A DNA stretch of 64,000 nt from Ditylenchus dipsaci (Eukaryota > Nematoda > Chromadorea > Rhabditida > Anguinidae). The stretch is from positions 496,001 to 560,000 of the forward strand of contig SADC01000147.1 of assembly GCA_004194705.1 (NCBI GenBank). Direction: 5' to 3'. The notes under the pieces were generated by a model. It was not told where the DNA came from. It saw only the letters and a list, made by a program, of their open reading frames with translations, and did no database searches. The position numbers and the translations under genes are program-made. This document shows positions 10,531-23,300 of the stretch, piece after piece (the stretch's first letter is position 1; each line of letters opens with the position of its first letter).

Positions 10531-11307
10531 CTACAACCACCATCACCACCCCCCCCCCCAACCCAACAAGTTCCACAATTTGGTCTTGTATATCTTTTTT
10601 CAAGCTTCTTTCTACAAAAACAAATAAACTTTAAATTAGATGGACGAGGAAAATCAGTCTACCAAATTCGCAAATCGATTGTTGCAGAGCCACCAAATAC
10701 CCACAATACAAAACAAATCGTGCTTCTTTTCGTCAAGAAGTCAACCTAAAAAATCAAGAAACCAAAAATATGCTATCCAATAAATTTTCTTTGAACTGGC
10801 GCCTGCACAGCCATATCTCTCTTTTTTGGCGCATGATCGTGCAAAGACATTTTTTGAGGCAGCGAAAACTTTCTCGAAGCATTTGTACATTGGTGCTCTG
10901 ACTTGGCTGTCTCCACCTTGGTCCTTCTACCTTTTCTCAGCACAAAATTCGACAAAGCAGAAATAAAATTTCTTAATTTTCATCCTCTTTAATAAAATCT
11001 TCCCCTCTTTGGTGTCTCCAATATCCATTCTTTGTTGGCATAATGGATTTTTCTCTCTGAAAATGGGCAAGCACTACTTAAATATCTGAAAATATGTCAT
11101 TATTTTGCTCTTTTTGCTGAAAATGCAATCAATACTCTGAATTTCGCAATTTTTTGCTGCCAATTTTTAGTCAATAAACGTGTTTTTAGGTTATTGAGTC
11201 ACAGAGTCTTTCAACCTCCTTGTTCAAATAAGACAGACGAATTTTGTCTCTGGCACACAATTAAAACGCGTTTTTCTGCCCCTCCTCTTATTTTCAATCG
11301 GGTGTGT
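10531..11307. other. Region upstream of UBA1 exon 1
   Basis: It holds a poly-C run (10549-10559) and AT-rich DNA with short open frames only. Promoter and 5' untranslated sequence of UBA1 should lie here, but I see no convincing TATA box or initiator. Confidence 0.35.
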
Positions 11308-14300
11308 ATGAATTCTATGGCCCCAGGCTTTGAGGAAGAATACAATAGCAGCAACAATAATAATTCTTCTCCTCCAAGCAAGAGACCCAAAGTCAGTGAG
11401 CTCCAAGGCATTCATTCGGTAGGTTTTTTTAAATTTTTTAGTGGGTCGAATAGCATGAATAGTCAGAGCAGAGATTTTCGAAAGGAGCCCGCATTTTACA
11501 CACGGGAATGTTCGTGAAGGCGTTGATTAATGCCGAGTGCTAACAAGGGGCGGCGGTCAATTCGTCGACAGGTCAATTCGTCGACCGGTCAATTCGTCGA
11601 CATTTTCGGTAGAGGTTATGCGTGATCTGTGCGCCGTAATCTGTGCGCCGGTTCGGTAATGTGTGCGCCAGTAAAGTGTGCGCCAGTAATCTGTGCGCCG
11701 TAATCTGTGCGCCGGTAATGTGTGCGCCGTAATCTGTGCGCCGGTAATGTGTGCGCCAGTAATGTGTGCGCCAGTAATCTGTGCGCCGTAATCTGTGCGC
11801 CGGTAATGTGTGCGCCAGAATAGGTATGATAATGATGCCTACCCAAAATGGTATCCTGAATACGATTCGATCATTCGAATAACTGGTTTCTGTTTCACCC
11901 TTAAATTGATCCGAGGTAAATTGATCCTCTGGTAAAGTGATTCTCCATTTTTTTAATGTTACAGGTTCGAATCCCGGTGTTGGCAAACCTTTTTTCTTGG
12001 CTCAAATAGTTTTTAGAGAACTAAGAAGTCTCAGGGTAGGTAGGAAAACCAGCTGGGCACCTTCCCTAAACAGCTATCCACATTCAAAATCCAACATAAC
12101 CACACATGTTCGCTTATCCCTTGCAACGGGGAGTGTGCTGGTCTTGGGCACAAAGCGATCAACCCTTGCCCAACACAATAACATGAAGACCACTGAAAGT
12201 TGATTAAAAGCATTTAGGGTGGATCTGGACCAAGCCTTTAGATCGGGCCATTAAAAAAGGGTTTTGGGTCATTCAAAGTCGATCTTAGCTATTGAATATA
12301 GATTAACACTATTGGACATAGACCACCTGGGGTTGTGCTTATATGCGTTGAGAAGATATATACATAACGCCAAGGTATTTTCCCAAGGTATTATCGATAA
12401 TCATCTATCTGGGTGTGCATACCTGTTAGGAACGTATTTACACGTATTCAGGATCTTAGGTAGCTATCGTTATCATACATATTCTGGCGCACACATTACC
12501 GGCGCACAGATTACGGCGCACAGATTACGCATAACCTCGGTAGAAACTTCGACTCGAATACCTTACCTCACACAACTCCCATTTAGTGACATTTATTAGT
12601 GACATTCGGCGGTGTTCTTTTGAAGGTGCCCAACTATGTCCAGGTGGAGGTACCGAGGAAGTGGTACCCACTGGGGGTATCTAGGACGTGGCAGACAGTT
12701 GAAAGTACCAAGGAGGAGATACTCAAGTGGTCGTACCTAGGTGAGAGTATCCAGGTGGAGGTAACCGGGGGGTGGTACTCTGAAGGTGTTACCCAGGTGG
12801 GGTACCCAGGAGGTGGTATCCAGGTAAGTATAATTAAGATGTAGTAACCAGCGGAAATACCAAGAGGGGACACTCAGGTGGTGGTACATAGGCGGTATCC
12901 AGGTGAGGGTACTCAAGATGTGGTATCCAGTTGAAGAGTACCCAATGGCGGCCTTTGGCCTTAGCGCCTTTTCTAGTTACCAATGATAGGGTTTATATTA
13001 AGCTTAGGAAAAAAGCCATTTTTAAATCGAGTTTATATTTAATTACTCAATTACCATGGTAAAACTAAGATTGACGAAAATGTCGACGAATTGACCTGTC
13101 GACGAATTGACCTTTCAACGAACTGACCGTCGACGAATTGACCTAGAGCCGCTAACAAGAGAACGCAAAGAATTGCCCATCCCAGAATAAAATCTAGCTC
13201 TCCATAGTCGAATTACTAACAAAATCCTAAAGATATTTAGTTTATTTGCCTATGGCAAAAAACAGCAAGGAAGTGCACTCCAAAACCCTAAAAAAGTGTG
13301 GACCACAACGTGGGCCCAATTCTTGACTTATTTGGTTCGTAGGGGCAGCTCACGCGCAAATAGTGATTTTTTTCACCATCGTGTTCAACATGAAATTCTG
13401 CACCAGGGTGTACCGGGTGGGGCAAAAGTTCATCCGGAAAATAGAAATCAATTTTTACACAAATCTTTAAGCTTTAATGATTTTGTTTGTATATCATTTT
13501 AAAGCCCTATTCTTCCTCTTTCTAATGGTATATCAAACGTTTATTTCATTCAATAAAATGACCACCATTTGCATCAATACATAACTTGAGTCTTTTAGGA
13601 AATTGTCCATGGCATCTTGAATCATCTTCTGCGCGAATTGCATCCCATTCTTTCAGAAGGGAAGCTTTCAGTGCAGCAATTGTTTTGTGGGGCTTGGAGC
13701 ATGCCTTCGATTGCAGATATGGCCAGACAAAGTAGTCCATCACAGTCAGATCGGGTGAATTTGGTGGCATTAAGAATGGGATGCGATTCCGCAGGAGATG
13801 ATCCAGAAAGCCATCGACGACTTTCCAAAACGCCTTCGTTTATGTATTGATGCAAATGGTGGTCATATTCTTGAGTGAAATAAAATTGTGATATGTCGTT
13901 TGAAAGAGGAGAATCAGGGCTTTAAAATAGTACCACAGTAAGATAAAAAGATAAGATAATATATAAGATATTCATGGAACAATTTTCCGGACGAACTTTT
14001 GCCCCACCCGGTACTCTTAGTACAATCAGGCATTCAATGTTAGTAAATGTCCTTATTTTCTTACTGACTTTATTTTCTTACTGGAGCCTAAATGACAAAA
14101 CTCTCCAAATTCTCAGAAAAAAGCGAAATTGGAATCCTTGCAATTTTAGGGCTAGACTAACCAAAGATAACTGCCGAAAAACAAAATTGAGTTTAAAAAA
14201 GTGTCTGACCCTAGGCGGAACGAACTTTTGGATTGTCTTCAAATCGAGCGTCAACTGTAAACGATATTTTTAGAATTCCAATTATTAACAATACTTACTG

Positions 14301-17300
14301 TTCCCAAAATTGAAATTTGCTCTTTCTCTTCTTCAGTTTCCTCACGTTCAAAAAAAATTACTTACTCTTTCCTCTCGGCCAGAGTGCCCATAGCAACGCA
14401 TTGAGGCGGCCGAATCGCCATCTATACAAATGAGCAACTGTTTTATTTTTCTTTTTACCTCTTTCAACCTGTTGGTTTAGTTGGGTTGTTGACATATGGC
14501 TAAATAGATAATCCTTTGTCACCTTTTCTTCTTCAATCAAAAAATTGTTATGAAAACAAAAACCGGATTTATTAGTCTATGTTCTCCTATTTCATAATCT
14601 GTGTGCCGAAGCGACCACCGAGAGCATAGAAATGGCATGTATCGTTGCTGGTTTATCAGCATGTTTTCGGATGCGGTACGTTAAAATGGCAAAATAAAAA
14701 AAAAATTGGAAATCTTAAATTTTCTGCAAATCATTTTTTTTGCTTTTCAGAATAATTCATTTGCCGTGAAAATGTCCTCCTCCACTACCTCCACTAATGG
14801 AAAACATCAAGAGCCAAATAACACAAGCAATAATTCAGATGGCAACGAAAAGAAGGGCAGTTTTGACTCAAACCTATATTCTCGTCAACTGTAAGTACTC
14901 TTTTGAATTTTTTGAGTAGGAAGGAGCATCTTATCTAGAAAGGGTACGGAATTTCTAATTTTGTTCAGATTTTCGTTTTGTCAAAATATGTAATTTTTGG
15001 AAATAATAAGCTATTTAGGAAGTAAATGGAACTGAAAAATGGTAGCATCATCATGAAAAAATAAAGCTATTCTTTGAAACAACGCTTGAAAATTGCTTTG
15101 TCCTTCCGCTGTTTTGTTTCAGCAGACTTTTTTGCGGGACATAAAAACCTCTACTAACTTTTTAATAAAATGAAATTTTGGCACTATTTGGTTATACAGC
15201 ACCCCCCCCCCTCCCAATGATCTTTAGACCTAGCCCTTGCGCTTCGGGCCTAGGAGGCATTAGGCTCAGAGACAACCCGTACTAATTTCAGCATCTTTCT
15301 GTTTTTGGGGTACCTAAAAAATATTGGGGGGGGGGTGTTTTTAAACCGAGAAGTTTTTTTAGGGGGGGGGGGGCGTGGTTAAAACTAGTAGCCTCGAAAT
15401 TTTTATTTAAAGCTTGCAAACCATCAAAATATCCATGGTCAATCTGGATTGAACTTTAGGACCTTGGAAATTTAGGTCGTTATTTCTATTATTCACTTTC
15501 AGATATGCCATTGGAGAATCGGCTATGCACAATCTCCGACAGTCAACAGTGCTAATTTCTGGTATTGGCTCTGTTGGAGTTGAAATCGCCAAGAATTTGA
15601 TTCTTGGAGGCGTTCGCCATGTCACAATTCAAGACACCAAGAACATCACTTGGAATGACCTTTCCGCCCAGGTACTTTTTAAACGATTTCCAAAAGTATA
15701 CAAGACATCAATTCGCCTAAGATTCATGTTGCGTGTCAATTTCGGTTTTTCCATTAACACTTGTGTTGTTTATGAGCAAAAACGTTAGGCAGATTTTTTG
15801 GCTGGTCGGCAATGAAACAATGCAAAATAGACCTCGATATAAGCTAGTCTAAAGCGATTTCAATAATAAAAGCACAATTGTATCACAAAAACTGTTTGTG
15901 TTTGTAAATCTACATGAAATGTCATATATGCTATGTGTGGAAGACTAGACAAAATCGGTGGTTTTCGGCATTTATCACCACTGAAATAATCCTACGAGAA
16001 GCCGAAAAAAGTAGACATGCAGCCAGACGGAATCGAACCTAAATATGTCACCAAATAAAGCAAAAAAAATTCAGTTCTACGCCACCGAGCAAGATATTGG
16101 CAAAAACCGAGCCGCAGCCAGTTTTAACCGGTTGGAAGAGCTCAATGACAGTGTCCAGTGCACCCTCAAAACCACTCCAGTAACTGAAGAGGACGTGAAG
16201 CAGACTGATGTAAGTGTTTTGGCTAAAAATTTTGATAATTCTTTTTGATAGATCACAAAAAACCATTTTTAGTTGCTTGTTGTCACCGACACCCCCTTCC
16301 AGACTCAACTCCAAATCAATGGATGGGCGCGCAAACACGGCAAGCGATTTATCTCAGCAGATGCTCGTGGACTCTTTGCTTATGTTTTGTGGATCTGGGC
16401 GATCAGTTCAGAATAGACGACCAGAATGGAGAATTGTGCAAGGAAGTAAGGGCTTTTTTCTGTGAAATCATATAAACAAAATACTCTGTCTAGGTCATTC
16501 TAGAGCACATCAACGGTGAAACTGGCGATGTTTACACATTGGAACAAACCATGCACGGTTTTGAAGATGGAGACCATGTGGCTTTCAGTGAAGTCAAAGG
16601 CATGACTGAATTGAACACCCTTGGACCAGTGAAAATCAAAGTAGTTAGTAAGTGAATTTGGCTGAATTACACTTTACTAGCTATGCTCGAAATCGGGGTT
16701 TAAGCATCTTAAACGCATTTTTCAGGCTTTAAAACTAGGGAAAACGCGGTCGGGTAGCCGAACCGGAACCGAACCGGAGCATTTTTGGCAAAATTACCGA
16801 AACCGGAACCGGGTGTCCAGGAAACGGAAGACACCAAGAACCGGTTCAGGAACGACCGGTTCCGGTTCCAAATAAGCATTGGATAGAATTTGATAACTTG
16901 AAAGTTTAAATTTAAGTTTGAAGTTGAACTTTTGAAAATTTGATTGAACTCTTTGAAGTCAAAAAATTTGTCTCGACAGGATCGTATTGTAATATAGCAC
17001 ACATTGTATTGCTGGGTTGTGAAACGAGCATATGCTCGAGCAGATTGGTCAATTTCGAGCATATGCTCGGCCCACAGTGAACCTTCGAAATAGAAACCAG
17101 TTTAACTGTACAGTTAACTAGACGGCCACAGTTAACGGTCAAAATATGTCGAGCATATGCTCTCGAAAAAACGCAAATGCTCGAGCATATGCTTCAAACC
17201 AATCTGCTCGATCATTTTCACAAGCCTAGTTATTTCTAAGTCATTTCTAATTGTAGATTGTTGCTAGCAGTGTTGTTATGATTAATTTGCCACTTTTGTG

Positions 17301-20300
17301 TTCAGTTATCCGTGTCTCGGTAAGTGTTTTTCCTAATTTGTGAATAAAGCTTATTATTTGAAAGAGAAGATATGGAATTACAACTTGAAATTAGTGATTT
17401 TTCAAAAAACGTGAAAATTCGTCACTTTTTGAGTTAAACAAAGTGAATGAAAAATCATTAATCAAATAAAACGATTTTTTTCTGGGTCGGTCATCCTGTA
17501 CAAATATAATATAAATATGCCTTTTTAAGATTTTTTTTCAAACTCATATCTTTATAGTACCTAACTAGTTCTTCTACAACCTGAAAAAAAGAGTTTTTGA
17601 ACTTGTTAAGATTCGTGAAGTCATAGTCTCGTAAATCAAACGAAAATCAAAAGAAAGTTCTTATGATTTTCATTTGATTTACGAGCATATAATTTTTCGA
17701 ATTTTAGCGATTTTCAAAAACTGCTTTTTCAGGTTTTAGCAGAACTACTAAGTTACTAGGAAAGAATAATTTTTGAAAAAAAAAACTTCTCAAAATAGAC
17801 GATGTTGTATTAATTTTGTGCATGATGATCGACCCAGAAAAAAATCGTTTCATTTGATTAATAACTTTCATTGACTTTGTTTAGCTCAAAAAGGGAATGA
17901 TTTTTATGTTTATTGAAAAATCATTGATTTCAAAGTGAAGATCTATATCTCATATTCAAAGAAGCATTTATTCATAAATTTTCGAAAAACAGTCACTGAG
18001 ATATAGATAATTAAACACAAAAGTGGCTAATTAATCATAACAACACTGGTTGCTAGTTTTTGTTTTTTAATTGATTGTAAAATTTTGTTTGCTATACTGT
18101 TTTGCATTCTCCAATTTAATGTTGTAAGAACCAGCGCCCGTCAAACAAGAAAGCATCTAGAAGTTCTTCGATGTCATTACAGTCAAGGCGAGCAAAAGCG
18201 CAGATACAGTCGAAACTCTCTATAATGGCACCTCTCTATAACAACACTCTCTCTATAACGGCACCTTGGACGAATCCCGACAAATGAAAAGACCTCTATA
18301 TAACGGCAGCCATTTTTTTCGCATGTGTTCAGAGACAATTATGTATACAATGACTTAACTTTCAAGTTGTCTTGCCGCAAAATGCTTATTGTAATTATCT
18401 TATGGTTGAATGTCTTATAAGGGATTTCGGCTCCATCTCTCAATGTGGGTGTGGTTTTCCTTGACACCCCTGTTGTTGTTTTCATTGGTTTTAACTCAAA
18501 ATGCAGTCGAACTCAATGAGATATAACACGAACCCGGGGACGAAAATAATGATGTATGATTTGTTTGATTTGCTTTTGCTGCTTGATGGTTTATTCTACA
18601 ATGAATACATGTGATATGTGGTTTTATTTTCTATGGGCTTTTAAGATGCCATTACCCGGTCGGGTACCCGACCGGGTAAAATGCTACCCGAACCGAGAAC
18701 CGGGTCCGTGAAAACCCGAGTACCGTATTCACTCTAATAAACGGGCATGCCCGTTTATTTTTTCAACCCTCAAAAACTTGAAAAAAATTTGGGTCGATTT
18801 TGAGATTTTCGGGTGCTCAACCAAAATCTGAAAAGTGGAATCAGATGATCTCGTGGTAACTACGAAAACGCAATAAAAAGATCAGCAAAAACGAAATTCT
18901 GAGCTGAGATATAGGTCCTTGAGGGTGCCCGTTTATTGGAGGGTGCCCTTTTATTAGAGGGTGCCCTTTTTTGAGTGAATACGGTACCCGGGAACCGGGT
19001 TGAGCCAAATTACCCGACCGCGTCCTACCCTACTTTAAACTACGAAAAACATGTTTTCAGGTGTGAGAAAGCAATTTACGATAAAAAAAAAATTTGGCCC
19101 ATGCGGGGGTATCATGGCTTTTTAGTCGTAAAAAATACTTTTTTAAACTGGCGCCTTTTGAATTTTCAAGGGAATAAGGCTGCATAGGAAGAAGAGGGGA
19201 ACAAGAGGGGCCACTAATTACATACCGTACTTACTCTAATTTAAGCCCCGCCCCCTCGTTAAAAATCGTGTTTGTGGCATTGCGTTTTTACCCACTTTTT
19301 GAAGACAGCTTTCATGCAAGTTACCACTCATTTTGTAGCCAGGGAGATAAGCTACGAAATGAGATATAACTTGCCTTAAAAACTTTTAGAAGAGTGGGTC
19401 AAAAACACAATGCAACGAACACGATTTTGAACGCAGGGGCATGTCTATTAGAGAGAATACGTAGAACCCACTAACAAGAAGATGCTGAACATAGTTTTGT
19501 TAGCTGGGGCCTACCGCATAAAGAAACTCTGGTATGCATACTGTTTTTATGCATCCAGAGTCACTTTCGAGTGATTTGTGTCTAAGGTATGTGGGCGTGC
19601 GCATCTCAACCCCAAGCAACCAAGCCCCCTGCGCCCCCTTCGGGGGCGCAGAGGGCTTGAGAGTTAGAGATGCGCGCGCTCACTACCTTAGACATGATTC
19701 CGAGAAGTACTCTTGATCATAAAATGCATGTTGAGTCTCTTTTTTGCCACCGCCCGAGTTGAAAACACGATAAAACAGTCAAAATATAGCAATAATCGCT
19801 GCTAATACGTTTGGCCATGAAAGTGGCCCTTTTATTTCATTCCCCTCCCAATACAGCCCTTATTCCCTTATAAAATCTTTCGGCGCCAATTTAAAAAACT
19901 AAAAACCATGATACTAAAAAATACTCTTGATCATAAAATGCATGTCGACTGAAAAACCATGATCACACCCCTCATGGGCCGAAAAAAATGTTTTCACGTA
20001 AAGTGCTTTCCCACACCTGTAAACATGTTTTTCGTAGTTTTCAAGCCTGAAAAATGAGTTTAAGATGCTAAACCCCAATTTTGAGCTTACCCGGTAAAGT
20101 GTAATCGGCCGTGAATTTGAAGAGTTTGAACCACACATAATTTTCATCTTGCAGAGCCAGACGTGTTCAACATTGGAGAAGCAGCCAAGACATTCCACCA
20201 ACACACTGAAGGAGCAGAGCCAGACAAGTCAAAGTGCCCAACCATGTAGACTACAAATCACTACAAGAACAGTTGAAGGAGCCAGAGTTGCTGATCTGGG

Positions 20301-23300
20301 ACTTTGCCAAGTTCGATTCCCCACCTCAGCTGCATGCATTGTTTCAAGCGCTCTACAAGTTTGAAAATAAGGTGTGTGCAGACATTAAATCGACAATAAT
20401 ACAAAAAATTATTGATATAGAACCATAGTACGCAAATTAATAAAATTTGATTACTTTAATTATGATCAAAAAATAACCAAAATTTTGTGTGTTTGTTTTG
20501 CCCCCTTATTTTGCTTTTTTGTGGACATTTTCCTGGCTGTAAAAAGCAAACTCGCTCAGGAGATCTTGCTCTACTAAGGAAAAAAGTATTTCATTTGAAC
20601 TTGGACTAAGAGTAGAAGCTGCAGTTGGATTAAAAAGCGTTCACAATTACTATTTACTTCAACTCTAACCATTGTGAGAAGTCATCAGCAAGTTTCATAG
20701 TGTAAAGTCGGGTAAAGAAGAAACGACGATCGTACTCAATCCCACAGAGCATCAAGTATCATTCAACGAATTTGAATCTTTTCAAAAAATTTTGTGGTCT
20801 TCGAAATTTTTTGCAAGACAACTTTTGGCTCTTTCGCAAAAATGAAAATTTTTTTGTCCACTAAAAATTCGTTTATTTGCAGCACAACCGGTCTCCCAAC
20901 GCACGCTCTGTAGAAGATGCCAACCTTTTAAAAGCCGAACTAGAAGAAGCTGAGCCAGAGATTCCTGAATCTCTTCTTCAGAACTTCTCTTTCCAAGCCA
21001 CCGGTAATCTGCAACCCATGGCTTCTCTAGTGGTGGATTAACTGCTCAGGAAGCTATGAAGGCAGTCACTCACCACACTACTCCTCTGAAGCAATTTCTG
21101 TACATTGACTGTTTGGAATGCTTTGCCGGGTAGCTACACTCAATTGAATGCTGCAAATCTGACTCCTGAAGACTGTAAACCGGTATGAATTTATAGTTTT
21201 GGTGGTTACAAGTGGGATTTATTTATCTGGACTTTAGCGAAATACCCGTTACGATGGCCAGGCAGCAGTTTTTGGGTGGAAGTTTCAGAAGCTCTTCAAC
21301 AACAACGATGGTTTGTGGTCGGCGCTGGAGCTATTGGATGTGAGCTATTAAAGAATATGGCTATGATGGGTCTGGGCTGTGATTCCAAAGGCAAAATCAA
21401 GATCACTGATATGGACACCATTGAGATCAGTAATTTGAATCGGCAGTTCTTATTCAGAAGAAAAGATGTCGGGTGAGTCATTTTTGCGACTGACGATAAT
21501 TTGAAATTACAGTGAACTTCTTTAATTAAGACCCGAAAAATTATACACTCAAAAAACAGCACTCAAAAAACAATTCTCGACCCTACTTAATATACCCTCC
21601 CCCTCAAATCAACTTTTTTCAAAAGTATTTCCAAACACCCTATATCGACCTAAAAATCGCCTCAGGAGCTCGAAAACGATATTATTTTTGGGTTCTGGTC
21701 TTTAAAAATCGAGTTTTGAGCATTTTGAATTTGACCATGTTACTGTTTTACCCTATTTTTCAACATGAGACTTGGCAAAATAGAGCCTCAAAATGCACCT
21801 TTTCTTGCTCGGAATTGTGTCGCAGATAAGTCAGTGCGCGCATCTCTATCTCTCAAGCCCCCTGCGCCCGCTTCGGGAGTTGGGAGGGGGGGAGTCGGTG
21901 GCAGATGGCGCAGAGGGCTTGGAGTTGAGATGCGCACACTCACATACCTTAGACACAAATCACTCGAAAGTGAGTCTGGATGCATAAAAAAATGAATGCA
22001 TACCACAGTTTATTTATGCGGCTGGCCCAGTATTCGAAACCATGTTCAACATTTTTTACACTGAATCGGCCCTCTTTTGGTCCCTTTCCACCTTGAAATA
22101 GCCCTAAATTCCTTTAAAAATAGTCAAAAAGGGTACTTTAAAGTGGCCTTTGAAACTCAAATTTTTATAGACAAGAACCCAAAATAATGCCTTTGTGAGC
22201 TTCTGAGATTTTGGGTCGATTTAAGGTGCTTGGAAACAGTTTTTAAAAAAGTTGATTTGGAGGGAGGGGGGGGTGGTATACCCAAGTAGCGTCTAATGAC
22301 GATCTTTTGACGATCAATAATCCGGTTTGAGAAAATTCTGTTTTCACGGATCAATTTTTGATGTCAAACATGACTTCCGTAGGGGGGGGGGGGGTATTCT
22401 ATACTAGCGCCCAAATTTTTATAAGTTCATTGTTTAGAAATTTCTCAAAGTAATTCTAAAAAATCACTGTAATAAAAAATAATCCCTAAAATTAATGTTA
22501 ACCTCTTCTATTTTAGTCCAAAAAGTCAGAGGTGGCTGCTAAAGCAGTCAAGCAATTAATAACCAGATAAACATCGAAGCTCTATCAGAGCGAGTAGCTG
22601 ATGACACAGAGCAGGTGTTTCAATGACGATTTCTTCGAGAGTCTCAACGGAGTGGCCAACGCCTTGGACAATGTGGAGGCTCGCAGATATGTGGACAGAC
22701 GATGTGTCTACTACCAACTCCCTCTGCTCGAGTCAGGCACAATGGGAGCTAAAGGCAACACCAGGTGGTCTACCACATCTCACTGAGTCTTATGGGTATT
22801 TAATTTTTAGGGCGATAGCTAAACTAATTTCGATGTTTTTTCAGCTCCTCAAACGACCCTCCAGAGAAAGAGACTCCAATGTGCACACTAAAGAATTTCC
22901 CGTATGAAATTACGCACACCATCCAGTGGGCTAAGGCTAAATTTGATGACCTATTCACTTCCCCAGGTAATTTTTATAGGATCAAATGGAAATTGATTTT
23001 GGAAGAGAATAAAGAACATCATTTAGGCGTCTATAATAAATTTTAAATAAAAAATATTTATAAAAAGGGATAAGTTCCAACAGATAAAAAAGCCAGGAAG
23101 AAAAATTCCATGAGTAATGTCTTACACAGCCGAATCTTTGCTAATTTTCGAACCACACTTACCAAAGATATATGGCGAAAGGCCTTCAAATCAGGGGTGA
23201 AAATTGCCGTACCCTATGCTGAAACCTATTTTTGTGTAAAATAGCACCTACAAAAAATCTCTAAATTTTAGCCGAAACAGCCAACCAATACCTAGCAGAT

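Larger units (their letters stand above)
11548..13150. mobile_element. Mutator-like element with tandem-motif ends (GGTCAATTCGTCGAC)
   Basis: The left end has three tandem copies of GGTCAATTCGTCGAC (11555-11601). The right end has four in inverse orientation (13084-13144). A perfect 9-bp repeat GCTAACAAG lies outside both ends (11539-11547, 13151-13159), as expected for Mutator superfamily insertion. The interior holds a second such element (11614-12536) and a minisatellite, with no clear transposase. It sits in UBA1 intron 1. Confidence 0.75.
16736..19032. mobile_element. TAGGG-ended element with CGGTCGGGTA repeats
   Basis: It begins TAGGGAAAACGCGGTCGGGT and ends with the near-complement ACCCGACCGCGTCCTACCCTA. 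The flanks CTTTAAAAC and CTTTAAAC form an 8-9 bp duplication, and the host's other arm (near 20035) gives the empty site. Units of CCGAACCGGAACCGG are repeated next to both ends. It carries a hAT MITE (17268-18048), a pogo fragment (18207) and a CCGTATTT MITE (18723-18984). Confidence 0.7.
16666..20103. mobile_element. Large foldback element in UBA1 intron, expanded by later insertions
   Basis: The left end (ACACTTTAC, then CGAAATCGGGGTTTAAGCAT and TTTTTCAGGCTTTAAAAC, 16666-16735) is complementary to 20030-20103. Inner arms (19034-19200 and 19800-20030) share GGTGTGAGAAAGCA and the GGAAGGGGAA-type block. The centre is the shared GC core (19505-19745). Later insertions at 16736-19032 and 19225-19461 account for most of its length. 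It fills most of the 3.5-kb intron between the exons ending at 16647 and starting at 20155. Confidence 0.75.

Noticed and set aside
11961..11975. GGTTCGAATCCCGG as part of a tRNA gene
   Set aside because: The B box is isolated, with no A box or cloverleaf around it.
12599..12873. Plus- and minus-strand open frames across the CCAGGTGG repeat
   Set aside because: They are translations of a minisatellite with no domain.
16020..16040. Complement of GGTTCGATTCCGTC as a tRNA in a UBA1 intron
   Set aside because: No A box or acceptor pairing; at most a tRNA-derived relic.
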